From Myxococcales bacterium (GTDB lineage Bacteria; Myxococcota_A; Polyangia; Fen-1088): 64,000 nucleotides of DNA. Below are positions 41,733-50,556 of the stretch, piece after piece (within the stretch, counting starts at the first letter, position 1; each line of letters begins with the position of its first letter). The translations under genes were made by a program, and so were the position numbers. Location of the stretch: assembly GCA_003142855.1 (NCBI GenBank), contig PLNW01000122.1, positions 1 through 64,000 on the forward strand. The letters run 5' to 3'. The notes under the pieces were generated by a model. The model ran no database searches. It saw only the letters and a list, made by a program, of their open reading frames with translations, and was not told the origin of the DNA.

Positions 41733-42443
41733 TCATTTGACCAACCCCACTTGGGTGGCGCGGTCGTCCATCTTTCGATAGGTCTGGATGGCCTGCATGG
41801 CCATATCGAACTGGCGTTGCGCATTGATCATCTGAACCGTGGAATCGAGCGCACTCACGTTGCCCATCTCCAGCTCACCCACCCGCACGGTGCTGTCCGC
41901 CGTCGGGCTCATGCTGGAGCCAGCCGAAGGCTGAAGCAAGGTGGGCGCGATCTTGTCCATGGGCCCCTGGGCCTGGAAAAGCGCCAACGTGTCCACCACC
42001 GTGTTGCGGCCCACGACCACATTGCCGTTGCTCTCGATGCGTGGGTCAGCGCCCGGAGGCACGGTCACCGGCTCACCTGAAATTCCCAGCACCGGCAAGC
42101 CCGAGGCGAGCAACTCGCCGTTGGGGCCGCGCTCGAGGTGTCCGTTGCGCGTGTAAGCCATCTGGCCGCTCGACAGCCGCACGCCGAGATAGGCATCGCC
42201 CTCGGGCAAAACGTCGAGCGGGTTGTCCGTGGTGTTGGTAGGACCTGGTCGCATATCCACGCCGGTGGACACCGCTCCAGCCAGAACCTTGTCGCTAGGT
42301 CCGGGCGGCAAGAAGGCGCGAAAGGCGGGACGCGTGGCCTTGAAGCCCGGCGTCTCGGCATTGGCCAGGTTGTCGGCAATGGAATCGAGCTGGGCAGCGC
42401 GCGCCACCGCAGCAGACATTCCTACATATAGGCCGTCGGACAC
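41733..42443 (-). CDS. flgF: Flagellar basal-body rod protein FlgF
   Basis: The 236-residue protein starts at GTG with AGAGGT upstream. It has the rod signature (GMSAAVARAAQLDSIADNLA, NAETPGFKATRPAF), the FlgF/FlgG-type middle GDAYLGVRLSSGQMAYTRNG and the C-terminal LEMGNVSALDSTVQMINAQR. It is the first gene of the long minus-strand run and lies just downstream of a sigma-54 motif. Confidence 0.93.
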   Translation of the reverse strand: MSDGLYVGMSAAVARAAQLDSIADNLANAETPGFKATRPAFRAFLPPGPSDKVLAGAVSTGVDMRPGPTNTTDNPLDVLPEGDAYLGVRLSSGQMAYTRNGHLERGPNGELLASGLPVLGISGEPVTVPPGADPRIESNGNVVVGRNTVVDTLALFQAQGPMDKIAPTLLQPSAGSSMSPTADSTVRVGELEMGNVSALDSTVQMINAQRQFDMAMQAIQTYRKMDDRATQVGLVK

Positions 42444-42470
42444 TTTGCGTACCTCTTGCCTGGTGACGAA

Positions 42471-42485
42471 GCAAGCGCGATGCCA
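42471..42485 (-). promoter_or_regulatory. Sigma-54 promoter for the flgF operon
   Basis: Read on the minus strand, TGGCATCGCGCTTGC fits TGGCAC-N5-TTGC with one mismatch and exact GG-N10-GC spacing. The expected start is near 42459, giving a 16-nt leader that keeps the AGAGGT ribosome site before the GTG at 42443. Motif and geometry agree. Confidence 0.65.
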
Positions 42486-42561
42486 GGCGCTTTTGTGGCG
42501 CGATCCGAATTTTCCACCGCTCAGGGTTCAGTTCTTGCTGGTTCGGTCCGATAGAGGAAAT

Positions 42562-42978
42562 GTGAGTTCCAAAACTGGTCTCGACGCCGCCGTTAGGGTG
42601 CGAGAAGTCGCCGAGGATCGTGCGCGCATGACCCTGGCCGAGGCTCAGCGCTTGGCCCAGCAGACCGCGGATGCGGTACGCGAAGCAGCCCAGCGCGCGC
42701 TCACCGACGAGCGCTGCAGTGGCAGCGCGGCCGACTGGACCATCATCGAATTCGCACACATCCGGGCGCTACAGGAAGCGCGACGCGCGGAAGTCGAAAG
42801 GCGTGCTGCCGAGGAGAAACTGGGGGTTTCGCGCGAGCGTTTCGTGGGCGCGCGCACCCGTGCCGAAGCCCTGCGCCGGGTGCTGGAAGTGCGTCGCAGC
42901 GAGATGCGCGTGGCCGAGAGGCTGACCGAGCACAAGGAGATGGACGAGGTCGCGAGTCTGCTGCGGGTCCGCAGGTAG
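42562..42978 (+). CDS. fliJ: FliJ-like flagellar export chaperone
   Basis: The 138-residue protein is one long coiled coil (AVRVREVAEDRARMTLAEAQ, RLAQQTADAVREAAQRAL, ARRAEVERRAAEEKLGVSRE) and ends with the FliJ-like RVAERLTEHKEMDEVASLLR pattern. FliJ links FliI to the FlhA gate. It usually lies directly after fliI; here it is about 18.5 kb away and divergent from flgF. The GTG at 42562 with AGAGGAA upstream is chosen; the longer frame overlaps flgF. Coiled coils resemble each other, so some uncertainty remains. Confidence 0.75.
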   Translation: MSSKTGLDAAVRVREVAEDRARMTLAEAQRLAQQTADAVREAAQRALTDERCSGSAADWTIIEFAHIRALQEARRAEVERRAAEEKLGVSRERFVGARTRAEALRRVLEVRRSEMRVAERLTEHKEMDEVASLLRVRR

Positions 42979-43346
42979 CACCGACCATCAGACCTTCGAT
43001 TCACCGACGGCCGACGATCCGACCCGCTGACTGTGCCGTCGCTGCGCTCCGGTGCTCACATACGGGTGTATGCTCCGCTCCGGTGCTCGCGCCGACTTCG
43101 TCATCGGGCCGGCTTGTCGGCCGATTCTTGAAGGCAGATTGATGCAGTGGTGTTGGTTGGTCGAGACGCCCGTTTTGTGGCGTCGGTAGCGAACTGGCAT
43201 TTCGCCCGCGCCAGAAATCTGGCGCGAAGTTGGTCTGGGCAACCGGCATCTGACACGGCCATCGCCAGGTTGGTGACGTTGGTCCAGTGGCCTTCTGCGG
43301 CTTTTTGCGGCCCAGTGTCCGGTACCACGCTCTATACTGGGCCGCG
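42979..43346. repeat. 368-bp gene-free region rich in inverted repeats
   Basis: No gene is seen. The region holds two direct copies of CGCTCCGGTGCTC (43045-43057 and 43076-43088) flanking CATAC-GGGT-GTATG (43059-43072), a bulged hairpin at 43103-43125 (ATCGG/CCGAT plus CCG/CGG) that could end the fliJ transcript, GACGCC/GGCGTC arms (43165-43170 and 43179-43184), and a perfect 9-bp-arm palindrome CGCGCCAGA-AA-TCTGGCGCG (43207-43226). The end, before the next gene, has a TATACT -10-like hexamer at 43333. Confidence 0.6.
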
Positions 43347-44027
43347 ATGACTCACTTCTTGTGGACAATCGCGGTCGTCGCGTTGATCGTGCCCTTGGCC
43401 ATGTCCGCCAGCGCGCAGAATGACAAGTGGGAGCTTGTGGGCAGCAAGGATGACATTGTTAGCTACCGACGCGAAGTCGCGGGCAGCCCGGTCATCGCAA
43501 TTCGGGGCGAGGCGGTGGTGGATGCCTCCATCGTGCGCGTGGCCAGCGTTCTCCTGGATACCGCGCTCCTGCCGCAATGGATGGATAGGCTGGCCGAGGC
43601 GCGGCGAATTCGAACCCAAGGTGCGCGCCACTATGTGGAATACGATCGCGCCAACGTTCCCTTCCCCCTGACTGATCGGGATTTCGTGGTGGAGACGTGG
43701 GTGGAAACCGACGCCGCGAAAAAGCAGGTGCTGCTCAAGGCGCACTCCGTGGTGGATCCGTCCGCCCCGGTGACCAGCTTGGTGCGAGGCGAAGTACTGT
43801 CCAGTACCTTCATCCTGACGGCTGTCGACCACGGCCAACGTACACGCGTAGTGGCCGAAGTTCACACCGATCCCAAAGGCTCGATCCCCAAGTGGATGGT
43901 CAACCTGACCCAGAAATCCTGGGCGCACACCACCATCATGGGTCTGCGCGCCCAGGTGCGGAAGGCCAGCACTTCGGACGATCCCGAGGTGAAGGCGATG
44001 CTGGAAAAGGCCGGTTTTCTCGATTAG
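43347..44027 (+). CDS. Secreted START/Bet v1-like lipid-binding domain protein
   Basis: The 226-residue protein has a signal peptide (MTHFLWTIAVVALIVPLAMS, then ASAQ) and a START-type domain: WELVGSKDDIVSYRREVAGS, RGEAVVDASIVRVASVLLDT, YDRANVPFPLTDRDFVVETW and the C-terminal helix MVNLTQKSWAHTTIMGLRAQ. Such domains bind lipids or other hydrophobic ligands. The ATG at 43347 is chosen because it starts the signal peptide. Its stop overlaps the convergent pseudouridine synthase stop by four bases. The ligand is unknown. Confidence 0.75.
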   Translation: MTHFLWTIAVVALIVPLAMSASAQNDKWELVGSKDDIVSYRREVAGSPVIAIRGEAVVDASIVRVASVLLDTALLPQWMDRLAEARRIRTQGARHYVEYDRANVPFPLTDRDFVVETWVETDAAKKQVLLKAHSVVDPSAPVTSLVRGEVLSSTFILTAVDHGQRTRVVAEVHTDPKGSIPKWMVNLTQKSWAHTTIMGLRAQVRKASTSDDPEVKAMLEKAGFLD

Positions 44028-44959
44028 CGATTCCGCAGGCGCTGCAGCTCCGCCTCGAAGGACGGCGGCAACTCGCTGGCAAAATGCAGACGCTCGCCCG
44101 TGACCGGGTGATCGAATCCCAGCGTGGCGGCATGGAGCAGCAGACGATGGGACGGCAGGAGCGCGCGGCCGGAGCGCGTGTGGTCGCGCAGGTAGACGGT
44201 TTCACCCACCAGGGGATGCCCCTGTTCGGCGAGGTGAATCCGGATCTGGTGCGTGCGCCCGGTCTCAAGACGTACGCGACACACCGTCGCCGCCGGTAGG
44301 CTCTCGATGACCTCGACGTGGGTGACCGCGTGCTGCCCCTGATTTGGTCGCCGCGTGCTTCCGCGCAGCCCGTCGCCACGATCGGCGATCAGGCGCGATT
44401 CTATGCGCGCCGGCCGCACCTGTCCGTGAGCCACCGCGAAGTATTCCCGCTCGGCGAGGTGCTGCTTGAACACGTTGTGAAGCCCGCGTTCCGCCAGTTT
44501 GGTCTTGGCAAAACACAGCAGCCCCGAGGTGTCCTTGTCTATGCGATGGACTGTGTAGAGCGGCGTCGCCGTGGCACGCTTGCCTTGCTTGCGCCAGGCC
44601 TCGCGAATGAGATCCAGAGCCGTGCCTCGCTCTTTGCGCTCGTAGGGTACGCTGGACACGCCTTCCGGTTTCTCGATGACGATGAGATGGCCGTCCTCGT
44701 ACACGATGCTGAACTCGGGTCGGCTTGCCGTGCGGCGTGGGTCGGGGGCGGTGAGGCTCCAGGCCACCGTCTCGCCGCCTGCCAATCGTCGTGCTGGGTT
44801 CAGCTCGCTCTCTCCCTTCACACTGATCTTGCCGGACAGGCACAGGCTGCGCAGATCGCTCCAGCTCTGGCCGACCAGATGTGCGCGCAGAGCGGCCGCT
44901 ACCGTGCAATTTGCGGGCGCCGTGAACTCACCGCGAGCCGGCAGGGACCGCACACTCAT
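44024..44959 (-). CDS. RluA-family RNA pseudouridine synthase
   Basis: The 311-residue protein has a short S4-like N-terminal region (LRSLCLSGKISVKGESELNP) and a RluA catalytic domain: FSIVYEDGHLIVIEKPEGVS, the active-site motif HRIDKDTSGLLCFAKT with the catalytic Asp, VCRVRLETGRTHQIRIHLAE and HRLLLHAATLGFDHPVTGE. It converts uridine to pseudouridine in rRNA or tRNA; the exact site (RluA, RluC or RluD type) is not decidable. Confidence 0.93.
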   Translation of the reverse strand: MSVRSLPARGEFTAPANCTVAAALRAHLVGQSWSDLRSLCLSGKISVKGESELNPARRLAGGETVAWSLTAPDPRRTASRPEFSIVYEDGHLIVIEKPEGVSSVPYERKERGTALDLIREAWRKQGKRATATPLYTVHRIDKDTSGLLCFAKTKLAERGLHNVFKQHLAEREYFAVAHGQVRPARIESRLIADRGDGLRGSTRRPNQGQHAVTHVEVIESLPAATVCRVRLETGRTHQIRIHLAEQGHPLVGETVYLRDHTRSGRALLPSHRLLLHAATLGFDHPVTGERLHFASELPPSFEAELQRLRNR

Positions 44960-44998
44960 TGATTATGTTGCCCGCCACAATGGACTGTAGCCAGTTGT

Positions 44999-46744
44999 CT
45001 AGAACTGCCCCTGTGACACCAGACCCGGGACCAAGGACCAGCGGCCGTCGGTGGTCTGCACCGGCAGGGCGCCGGGCAAGGGCATGCCCCGGGCCGGATG
45101 CGTTTGTGCGAGATTGTCCTCGTGTTTGTCGTCGTGTTTGTCGTATTTCCAGGTCAGGAACAAGCCGGTCGCCAGGCCGACTGCGCTTCCGGCAAGGGCG
45201 TAGCGGGCCATTTGCGGTCCGATCTCGGCGTTTCCGCACACCCCCTTGTTGCCCTGACCCGAAACGCACATCTGTAGGAGCGCGCCGGTGAAGCCACCCG
45301 CCACCGCGGCCAAATCAATCAGCATGACCCGCTGCCAGCTCGGCCCGTAGGACCGCTGGTCAGGCAAGTAGGCCAGCGCCAACCCGGTCGCCAAGCCTAC
45401 GTTTATGCCGGCCAGCATGCCCCAGCCGACGCGGGGTATTCTCGTCGTTTTGGTGTCCGTAGTTGCTGTGCTGGTGGTCGTGACGGATTCCAGAGAGAAC
45501 CCCATGGCCGGAATTGCCAGCACCCCTGCCAGCGCACCCAGGAACGCTCCACTCTGGATCATGGCGACGCGACCGTAGTTGGGCGCGTGGTCGTCCAGCC
45601 ACCAGCCCGCCACCGACCCGGCGCTCAGACCCACCACGCCGCCCAGCCACGCGCCCGAGACGCTCTGGGTGAGCGCCAGCCCCAGCGAAAGCCCTTCCAC
45701 ATCGCCAATCCAACCGCTGCCGATGCGAAACAGGGCCAGGTTGTCTTGAATGTAGGCAGGTACCAGAGCTGCCGAGATCACGCCCGCGCCGATGCCACCG
45801 GCCAGAGCGCCGGCAGCTATCAAGGTCAGGTTCCCGGCCTGGCCGGGGCTGAGCCGCGTGGTCACCGCCATGCCTCCACCGATTGCGCCGATGCCGATCC
45901 AGAAGCCGATCAGCTCGGGCCGCCCTGAGCGCTGCAGGTAGGACAGGGGAAAATCCACCTTGAGCTGTTGTCCCGGCGCCAGCGACACCACGTCATGGCG
46001 GGCAATGTGGTAGTTGGCCTCGGCGTAGATTTCGTAGTCCCCTGGGTCCACGAACTGTGCGTAGGGGTTCTGCGTGCGGTTGCCTCGCACATAGAGGGTG
46101 GCGTTGCTGGGACTGGTGTGGACCTCGAGCCGTGCGGGGATGGGATCCAACTTGAAGAACAGGGGCTTGGTCTCGGCCACGTCGATGGTGATGTCCCGTT
46201 CCTGCCTGACGAAGTTGGGTTTGCTGACCGTCACCCGGTAGCGGCCACGCGGCACGCGAAACTCGTTGGGCGCCTCGCCGGTGAAGACTTGGCCTCCACC
46301 TTCGATGCGAACCTGTACCTGATCGGGCACGGTGTTGATCGCCAGCACGCCGGGCCGGTGGTTGATGGCCTCGATGCGCAGGCGCGCGATGTCGGCCAGT
46401 TCCTCGCTCGTCGGCTGCGCCAAAAACTCTTGATAGTTTGCGCGCGCCTCTTTGAGCAAGCCCAGGTGGTACTGGCACTGCGCGATCATGAACAGGTTTG
46501 CCTTCTTGGGCACCAGCTCGTTGGCGAGTTGGAACTCGACCAGGGCCTGTTCTTTGTTGCCAGCCTCGAAAAGACTGACGCCGGCTTGGTAGTGCTGGTG
46601 GGCTTGCGCGGCGGGATCGGCGTCCTGCGCTTGCGCCGACGTGCCCGCGACCAAGAACGCCAGCAGCGGGGCCGCGAACAAGAATGCACGCGACGGTGTG
46701 CTTCTCGGACAAAGGCAACAAAGAGCGGGCACGATCGAGTTCAC
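44999..46744 (-). CDS. PEGA-domain membrane protein, partner of the adjacent kinase
   Basis: The 581-residue protein starts at GTG overlapping the kinase stop (GTGA). It has a signal peptide (ending near AQAQ), a TPR-like region (AHQHYQAGVSLFEAGNKEQA, about 48-110), PEGA-type beta repeats (GVLAINTVPDQVQVRIEGGG, LEVHTSPSNATLYVRGN) and then about eight hydrophobic segments (about 275-530). The C-terminal tail has His/Asp-rich KYDKHDDKHED. Kinase-PEGA gene pairs are common in Myxococcota; the second protein is probably an envelope sensor or target. No enzymatic motif was seen. Confidence 0.7.
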   Translation of the reverse strand: MNSIVPALCCLCPRSTPSRAFLFAAPLLAFLVAGTSAQAQDADPAAQAHQHYQAGVSLFEAGNKEQALVEFQLANELVPKKANLFMIAQCQYHLGLLKEARANYQEFLAQPTSEELADIARLRIEAINHRPGVLAINTVPDQVQVRIEGGGQVFTGEAPNEFRVPRGRYRVTVSKPNFVRQERDITIDVAETKPLFFKLDPIPARLEVHTSPSNATLYVRGNRTQNPYAQFVDPGDYEIYAEANYHIARHDVVSLAPGQQLKVDFPLSYLQRSGRPELIGFWIGIGAIGGGMAVTTRLSPGQAGNLTLIAAGALAGGIGAGVISAALVPAYIQDNLALFRIGSGWIGDVEGLSLGLALTQSVSGAWLGGVVGLSAGSVAGWWLDDHAPNYGRVAMIQSGAFLGALAGVLAIPAMGFSLESVTTTSTATTDTKTTRIPRVGWGMLAGINVGLATGLALAYLPDQRSYGPSWQRVMLIDLAAVAGGFTGALLQMCVSGQGNKGVCGNAEIGPQMARYALAGSAVGLATGLFLTWKYDKHDDKHEDNLAQTHPARGMPLPGALPVQTTDGRWSLVPGLVSQGQF

Positions 46745-48096
46745 TCGTCACTTTGGTAGGGCGAAGGCGCGACGGTGTCGTCGGCCTTCGACTTCTTGCC
46801 TCGCTCGACAGGGCCGGATGAGGCTGCAGCAGTGGAGGCGCGAGGGCTATGCGGCTTGGCCACGCGTCGGCCGCGCTCGGATGCCGTGGGCGCTGGCGCG
46901 GGAAGGGTGGCCGGGGCCGGATGAGCCGCAAGCGCAGCCGCGGGCGGCGTCTCCGACGGGGCCGGCTTGGCCGGCGCCGGCGCCACGGGAGCTTCCGCCG
47001 GCTGAGGCTCACCGCCGCCTGCCAAAGCCACGGCGATCGCCGCGCCCAGCGCCAACACGCCCAGAGCCGCCAACGGCCAGCGCAGGCGATGCCGGGCGGG
47101 CGTTGGCGCGGGCTCGGCTGCGTCCCGCAACGCGACCGTCGAATCCCCGGCCAGCAGTCGTTCCAGATCATGCTCGAATTCGGCCATCTGCTGGTAGCGC
47201 TTGTCGCGGTTCTTCTCAAGCGCGCGCATGACCACGCGGTCAACTGCGGCCGGTATGCCCAACTCGGGCCGAAGCTGCGACGGCGACACGGTTTCCTGCG
47301 TGAGCACCTGCGAGATCACCCCCAGGTAGTTGTTGGCGCGAAAGGGAACTTCTCCCGTCAGGCACTCATACAGCATCAGCCCCGCGCTCCAGATGTCGGC
47401 CCGGTGGTCCACATCGTCGCCGCCCCGAGCCTGTTCCGGAGACATGTACAGCGGCGTGCCCAGCACGGTCCCGGTGCGCGTCAGGCGCTGCAAGTCCGCT
47501 CCTCCGTCCTCGCGCGACTGCACGGCCTTGGACACGCCGAAGTCCACCACCTTCACGAAGTCGACGTCGCCCCGTCGCACCAGGTAGATGTTTTCGGGCT
47601 TCACGTCGCGGTGGACGATGCCCTTGGCGTGGGCTGCCGACAGCGCGCTGCAGACCTGCCGGAGGATTCCCAAGCTCCGTTCCACGGGCAGAGGCGCGTC
47701 GCGCATCACCAACTGGGCCAGGGCCTCGCCGTCGAGAAACTCCATGACCACGAACGCGCGACCATCGCTGGTGGTGCCATAGTCGGTGACGTCCACGATG
47801 TTCTCGTGACCGATTGAGCTCGCCAGCCGCGCCTCTTGCAGCAGGCGGGCAACCAGTTCTTGGTTCTCAAGGAACTTTTCCAGCAACACCTTGACCGCCA
47901 CGCGTTTCCCGATGATCGCGTGGCGCGCCTCGTACACCGCGCCCATGCCGCCTTCTCCGATTCTGCGCACAATGGCGTAGCGTTCGGCCAAGACGGTCCC
48001 CACCAGCGGATCGAATCGCTCCGCTCCCTCCGCAGACGCGCTCCCGGACGGCGTGTGCGGCGTCGTTTCGGACAGGGAAGGATCGACCTCGGCCAT
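46741..48096 (-). CDS. Ser/Thr protein kinase with single transmembrane helix
   Basis: From the ATG at 48096 (or 48108) the product has about 451 residues; the longer frame overlaps ahcY and is rejected. The kinase domain (about 30-290) is complete: GEGGMGAVYEARH, VAVKVLLEKF, HRDVKPENIYL, DFGVSKA and PLYMSPEQARGG. A transmembrane helix (WPLAALGVLALGAAIAVALA, near 355) is followed by a Pro/Ala-rich and basic tail, presumably outside the cytoplasm. It overlaps the PEGA gene and is divergent from ahcY. Confidence 0.92.
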   Translation of the reverse strand: MAEVDPSLSETTPHTPSGSASAEGAERFDPLVGTVLAERYAIVRRIGEGGMGAVYEARHAIIGKRVAVKVLLEKFLENQELVARLLQEARLASSIGHENIVDVTDYGTTSDGRAFVVMEFLDGEALAQLVMRDAPLPVERSLGILRQVCSALSAAHAKGIVHRDVKPENIYLVRRGDVDFVKVVDFGVSKAVQSREDGGADLQRLTRTGTVLGTPLYMSPEQARGGDDVDHRADIWSAGLMLYECLTGEVPFRANNYLGVISQVLTQETVSPSQLRPELGIPAAVDRVVMRALEKNRDKRYQQMAEFEHDLERLLAGDSTVALRDAAEPAPTPARHRLRWPLAALGVLALGAAIAVALAGGGEPQPAEAPVAPAPAKPAPSETPPAAALAAHPAPATLPAPAPTASERGRRVAKPHSPRASTAAASSGPVERGKKSKADDTVAPSPYQSDE

Positions 48097-48193
48097 GGTC
48101 GCACGCATTGTAGCCCGCTCCGGGCCCAAAAACACGCGCAGGGGGCCAATCCGCTTGACGAACCAGGGTGTCGCCCGTAGCTTTTCCGGCCTC

Positions 48194-49450
48194 ATGTCCA
48201 ACTGCAAGATTGCCAATCCCAAGCTGGCCGATGCCGGCCGTCTCCGTATCGAATGGGCCGAGAGCCGCATGCCGGTTCTCCTGCGTCTGCGCGAGGAGGG
48301 CCGCAAGACGCAGCCCCTGCGCGGAATGAAGGTCGCGGGCTGCCTGCACGTCACCAAGGAAACCGCGGTGCTCATCCGCACGATTCTCGCGGCGGGCGCG
48401 GAGGTGTCGTGGTCCGGCTGCAATCCTCTCTCCACTCAGGACGACGTGGCCGCTGCCCTGGCCGCCGAAGGCACATCCATCTATGCCTGGCACGGCCTGA
48501 CCAAAGACGAGTTCTACTGGTGTATCGACAAGACCCTGGAGATGAAGCCCACCCTGACTCTCGATGACGGCGCTGACCTCATCTTCAGTGTGCATGACCG
48601 CCACCGCGAGCTGGTCAAGACGGTCATTGGCGGCACCGAAGAAACCACCACGGGCGTGCACCGTCTGCGCTCCATGGCCAAGGCGGGCAAACTGCTCTAC
48701 CCGGTCATCGCGGTCAACGACAGCGAGACCAAGTGGGACTTCGACAACGTGTACGGCACCGGTCAGTCGTCGCTGGACGGCATTCTGCGCGCTTCGTCGG
48801 TGCTCATCGCGGGCAAGACCTTCGTGGTCGCCGGCTACGGCCATTGCGGCAAGGGCGTGGCCATGCGCGCGCGCGGCCTGGGCGCCAACGTCATCGTCAC
48901 CGAGATCAAGCCGACGGCCGCGCTCAAGGCCATTCTCGACGGGTTCCGGGTCATGCCCATGGACGAGGCCGCCAAACTCGGCGACATCTTCATCACCGCG
49001 ACCGGCATGAAGGACGTCATTGTGGGCCGCCACTTCGACGTGATGAAAGAAGGCGCGCTGGTGTGCAACACCGGCCACTACGACTGCGAGATCAACCTGG
49101 TCGAGCTGGAGGCGCGGGCCAAGAGCAAGCGCGAGATCCGCTTCGCCAACGAAGAGTACGTGCTCAAGAACGGTGTCCGCGTCTACATCCTGGCCCAGGG
49201 CAGACTGGTCAACCTGGCCGCAGCCGAGGGACACCCGTCCGAAGTCATGGATATGTCGTTCGCCAACCAGTACCTGGCCCTGTGCAAGCTGGCCCGCGAC
49301 GGCAAGAGCATGAAGCCGGCGGTGTACGAGCTGTCCCCCGAGCAGGATCAGGAACTAGCGTTGATCAAGCTCGGCACCCAGGGCATCCGTATCGACAAGC
49401 TCACCCCCGAGCAGGTCAAGTACCAAGACGATTACTCGTCCGGGACATAG
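48194..49450 (+). CDS. ahcY: Adenosylhomocysteinase (S-adenosyl-L-homocysteine hydrolase)
   Basis: The 418-residue protein carries the AhcY signatures: IEWAESRMPVL, SWSGCNPLSTQDDVAAAL, the NAD-binding VVAGYGHCGKGVAMRARGLG, and VMDMSFANQYLA. It splits S-adenosylhomocysteine into adenosine and homocysteine, recycling the product of SAM-dependent methylation. The ATG at 48194 gives the family-standard N-terminus; the upstream frame overlaps the divergent kinase. A dispersed repeat begins directly at the end of the gene. Confidence 0.97.
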   Translation: MSNCKIANPKLADAGRLRIEWAESRMPVLLRLREEGRKTQPLRGMKVAGCLHVTKETAVLIRTILAAGAEVSWSGCNPLSTQDDVAAALAAEGTSIYAWHGLTKDEFYWCIDKTLEMKPTLTLDDGADLIFSVHDRHRELVKTVIGGTEETTTGVHRLRSMAKAGKLLYPVIAVNDSETKWDFDNVYGTGQSSLDGILRASSVLIAGKTFVVAGYGHCGKGVAMRARGLGANVIVTEIKPTAALKAILDGFRVMPMDEAAKLGDIFITATGMKDVIVGRHFDVMKEGALVCNTGHYDCEINLVELEARAKSKREIRFANEEYVLKNGVRVYILAQGRLVNLAAAEGHPSEVMDMSFANQYLALCKLARDGKSMKPAVYELSPEQDQELALIKLGTQGIRIDKLTPEQVKYQDDYSSGT

Positions 49451-49608
49451 CTCACGGGCGCGACCAAAGGCGTGTGAGGAGATTCATCTCGACAGCTACC
49501 CGCCGTCGAGAACGCAGAGGTGAGAGGGAAGGCCACAGAGTCGGAGAGAACGCAGCGATGCTCCGGCGTTCTGAAGGAATCTTCGCGGTCTGCGAAGAAA
49601 CGCTCTCT
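49451..49608 (+). repeat. Longest copy of the dispersed repeat, directly after ahcY
   Basis: The copy starts immediately after the ahcY TAG with CTCACGGGCGCGACCAAAGG then CGTGTGAGG, contains ATTCATCTCGACAGCTACCC, GCCGTCGAGAACGCAGAGG and GGCCACAGAGTCGGAGAGAA, and ends ATCTTCGCGGTCTGCGAAGA. The corresponding pieces occur, in reverse, at 14.26-14.56 kb and in forward at 14028. The terminal CTCAC/GTGAG and TTCGCGG/CTGCGAA pairs could form hairpins and help end transcription. Confidence 0.75.
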
Positions 49609-49620
49609 GTGGTGAAGAAG

Positions 49621-50541
49621 CTAACCAATCCCGACGGTGCTGTCGGGGGCGATGCGAATGCCGTCGTCGCGCACGAACGCATTGGGCAGGACCATGATGT
49701 CGCCCCGGCGAACTCGGTCCAGGGCTTGGTTCGCGGCTGAGCGATCGCGATCCAGGCGCATAAGCACAAGACGACCCGTGGCGCCGCAAACGAAAAAGCG
49801 CAAACGTCCCTTGTCCTTGAGCGGATCGCTCACGACGCGATAGCGGTTGCGGTCGACTTCCTTGGTGCCGGATTGGCGCAGAATCAGGTAGCTGAAGTCC
49901 ACCCGCGAGCGGCCGGCGACCACAACTTCGGCGCTGTCGTGGCACCAATCGCGATCGCGCAGCAGCGCCGGACACGGCGTCTGGCAGAAGCAAGGCGCCG
50001 CCACGTGAAGTCCGGCGGCCAGCAGTCGATCGCGCACGCCCAAGAGCGCCCGCGAGGTGTCGCGCAGTGCCGGCTCGATCACGATGCACGTCCCATCAGG
50101 TTCCAACAATTCGCGGCACCAACCCGCCACCAGTTGCGCCCGTCCGTCGAGGTTCAGACTCCTGCCCAGTTCATTCAGTAGATGCGCGGCCACGATCAGG
50201 TCGAAACAACCGCTCACGCCCGCCGGACGCACACCGCGAAGCACGTCGGCAACGAAGATCCCGGGGCCAGCAACCTTGTCCACTGCTACCAACTCGACAG
50301 CGTCGCCGAAGCAACTTCGAACCACCCGCGCGGTTGCTCCGGTGCCTGCGCCCAGGTCCAGCACGCGGCGAGGCAGGCGCAGCTCAACCTGTCCCAGGAT
50401 TCGGCGCAGCGCCGCCTCGGTCCGCGGCGCAATCTCGCTGTCGTATTCCCGGCGCAGATGGGGCTGGGACAGATACCGAGAACCCACCAGCGTGCGGTCG
50501 CCCACCAGCCCGCGGTGAATGCGCGTCTTGCTTGGGCGCAT
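49621..50541 (-). CDS. Rsm22-like small-subunit rRNA methyltransferase family protein
   Basis: The 306-residue protein has a SAM-binding fold (RRVLDLGAGTGATARVVRS), the Rsm22-typical AAHLLNELGRSLNLDGRAQL, and a cysteine cluster CFCQTPCPALLRDRDWCHDS resembling the metal-binding cysteines of Rsm22 proteins, followed by FSYLILRQSG. The family is linked to small ribosomal subunit assembly or methylation. Substrate and activity are inferred. It is on the minus strand, with its stop 13 bases after the dispersed repeat. Confidence 0.75.
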   Translation of the reverse strand: MRPSKTRIHRGLVGDRTLVGSRYLSQPHLRREYDSEIAPRTEAALRRILGQVELRLPRRVLDLGAGTGATARVVRSCFGDAVELVAVDKVAGPGIFVADVLRGVRPAGVSGCFDLIVAAHLLNELGRSLNLDGRAQLVAGWCRELLEPDGTCIVIEPALRDTSRALLGVRDRLLAAGLHVAAPCFCQTPCPALLRDRDWCHDSAEVVVAGRSRVDFSYLILRQSGTKEVDRNRYRVVSDPLKDKGRLRFFVCGATGRLVLMRLDRDRSAANQALDRVRRGDIMVLPNAFVRDDGIRIAPDSTVGIG

Positions 50542-50556
50542 CGACGAAGTCGGCTA

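Noticed and set aside
48097..48193. SAH or SAM riboswitch before ahcY
   Set aside because: The 97-bp gap between divergent starts shows no recognisable riboswitch core.
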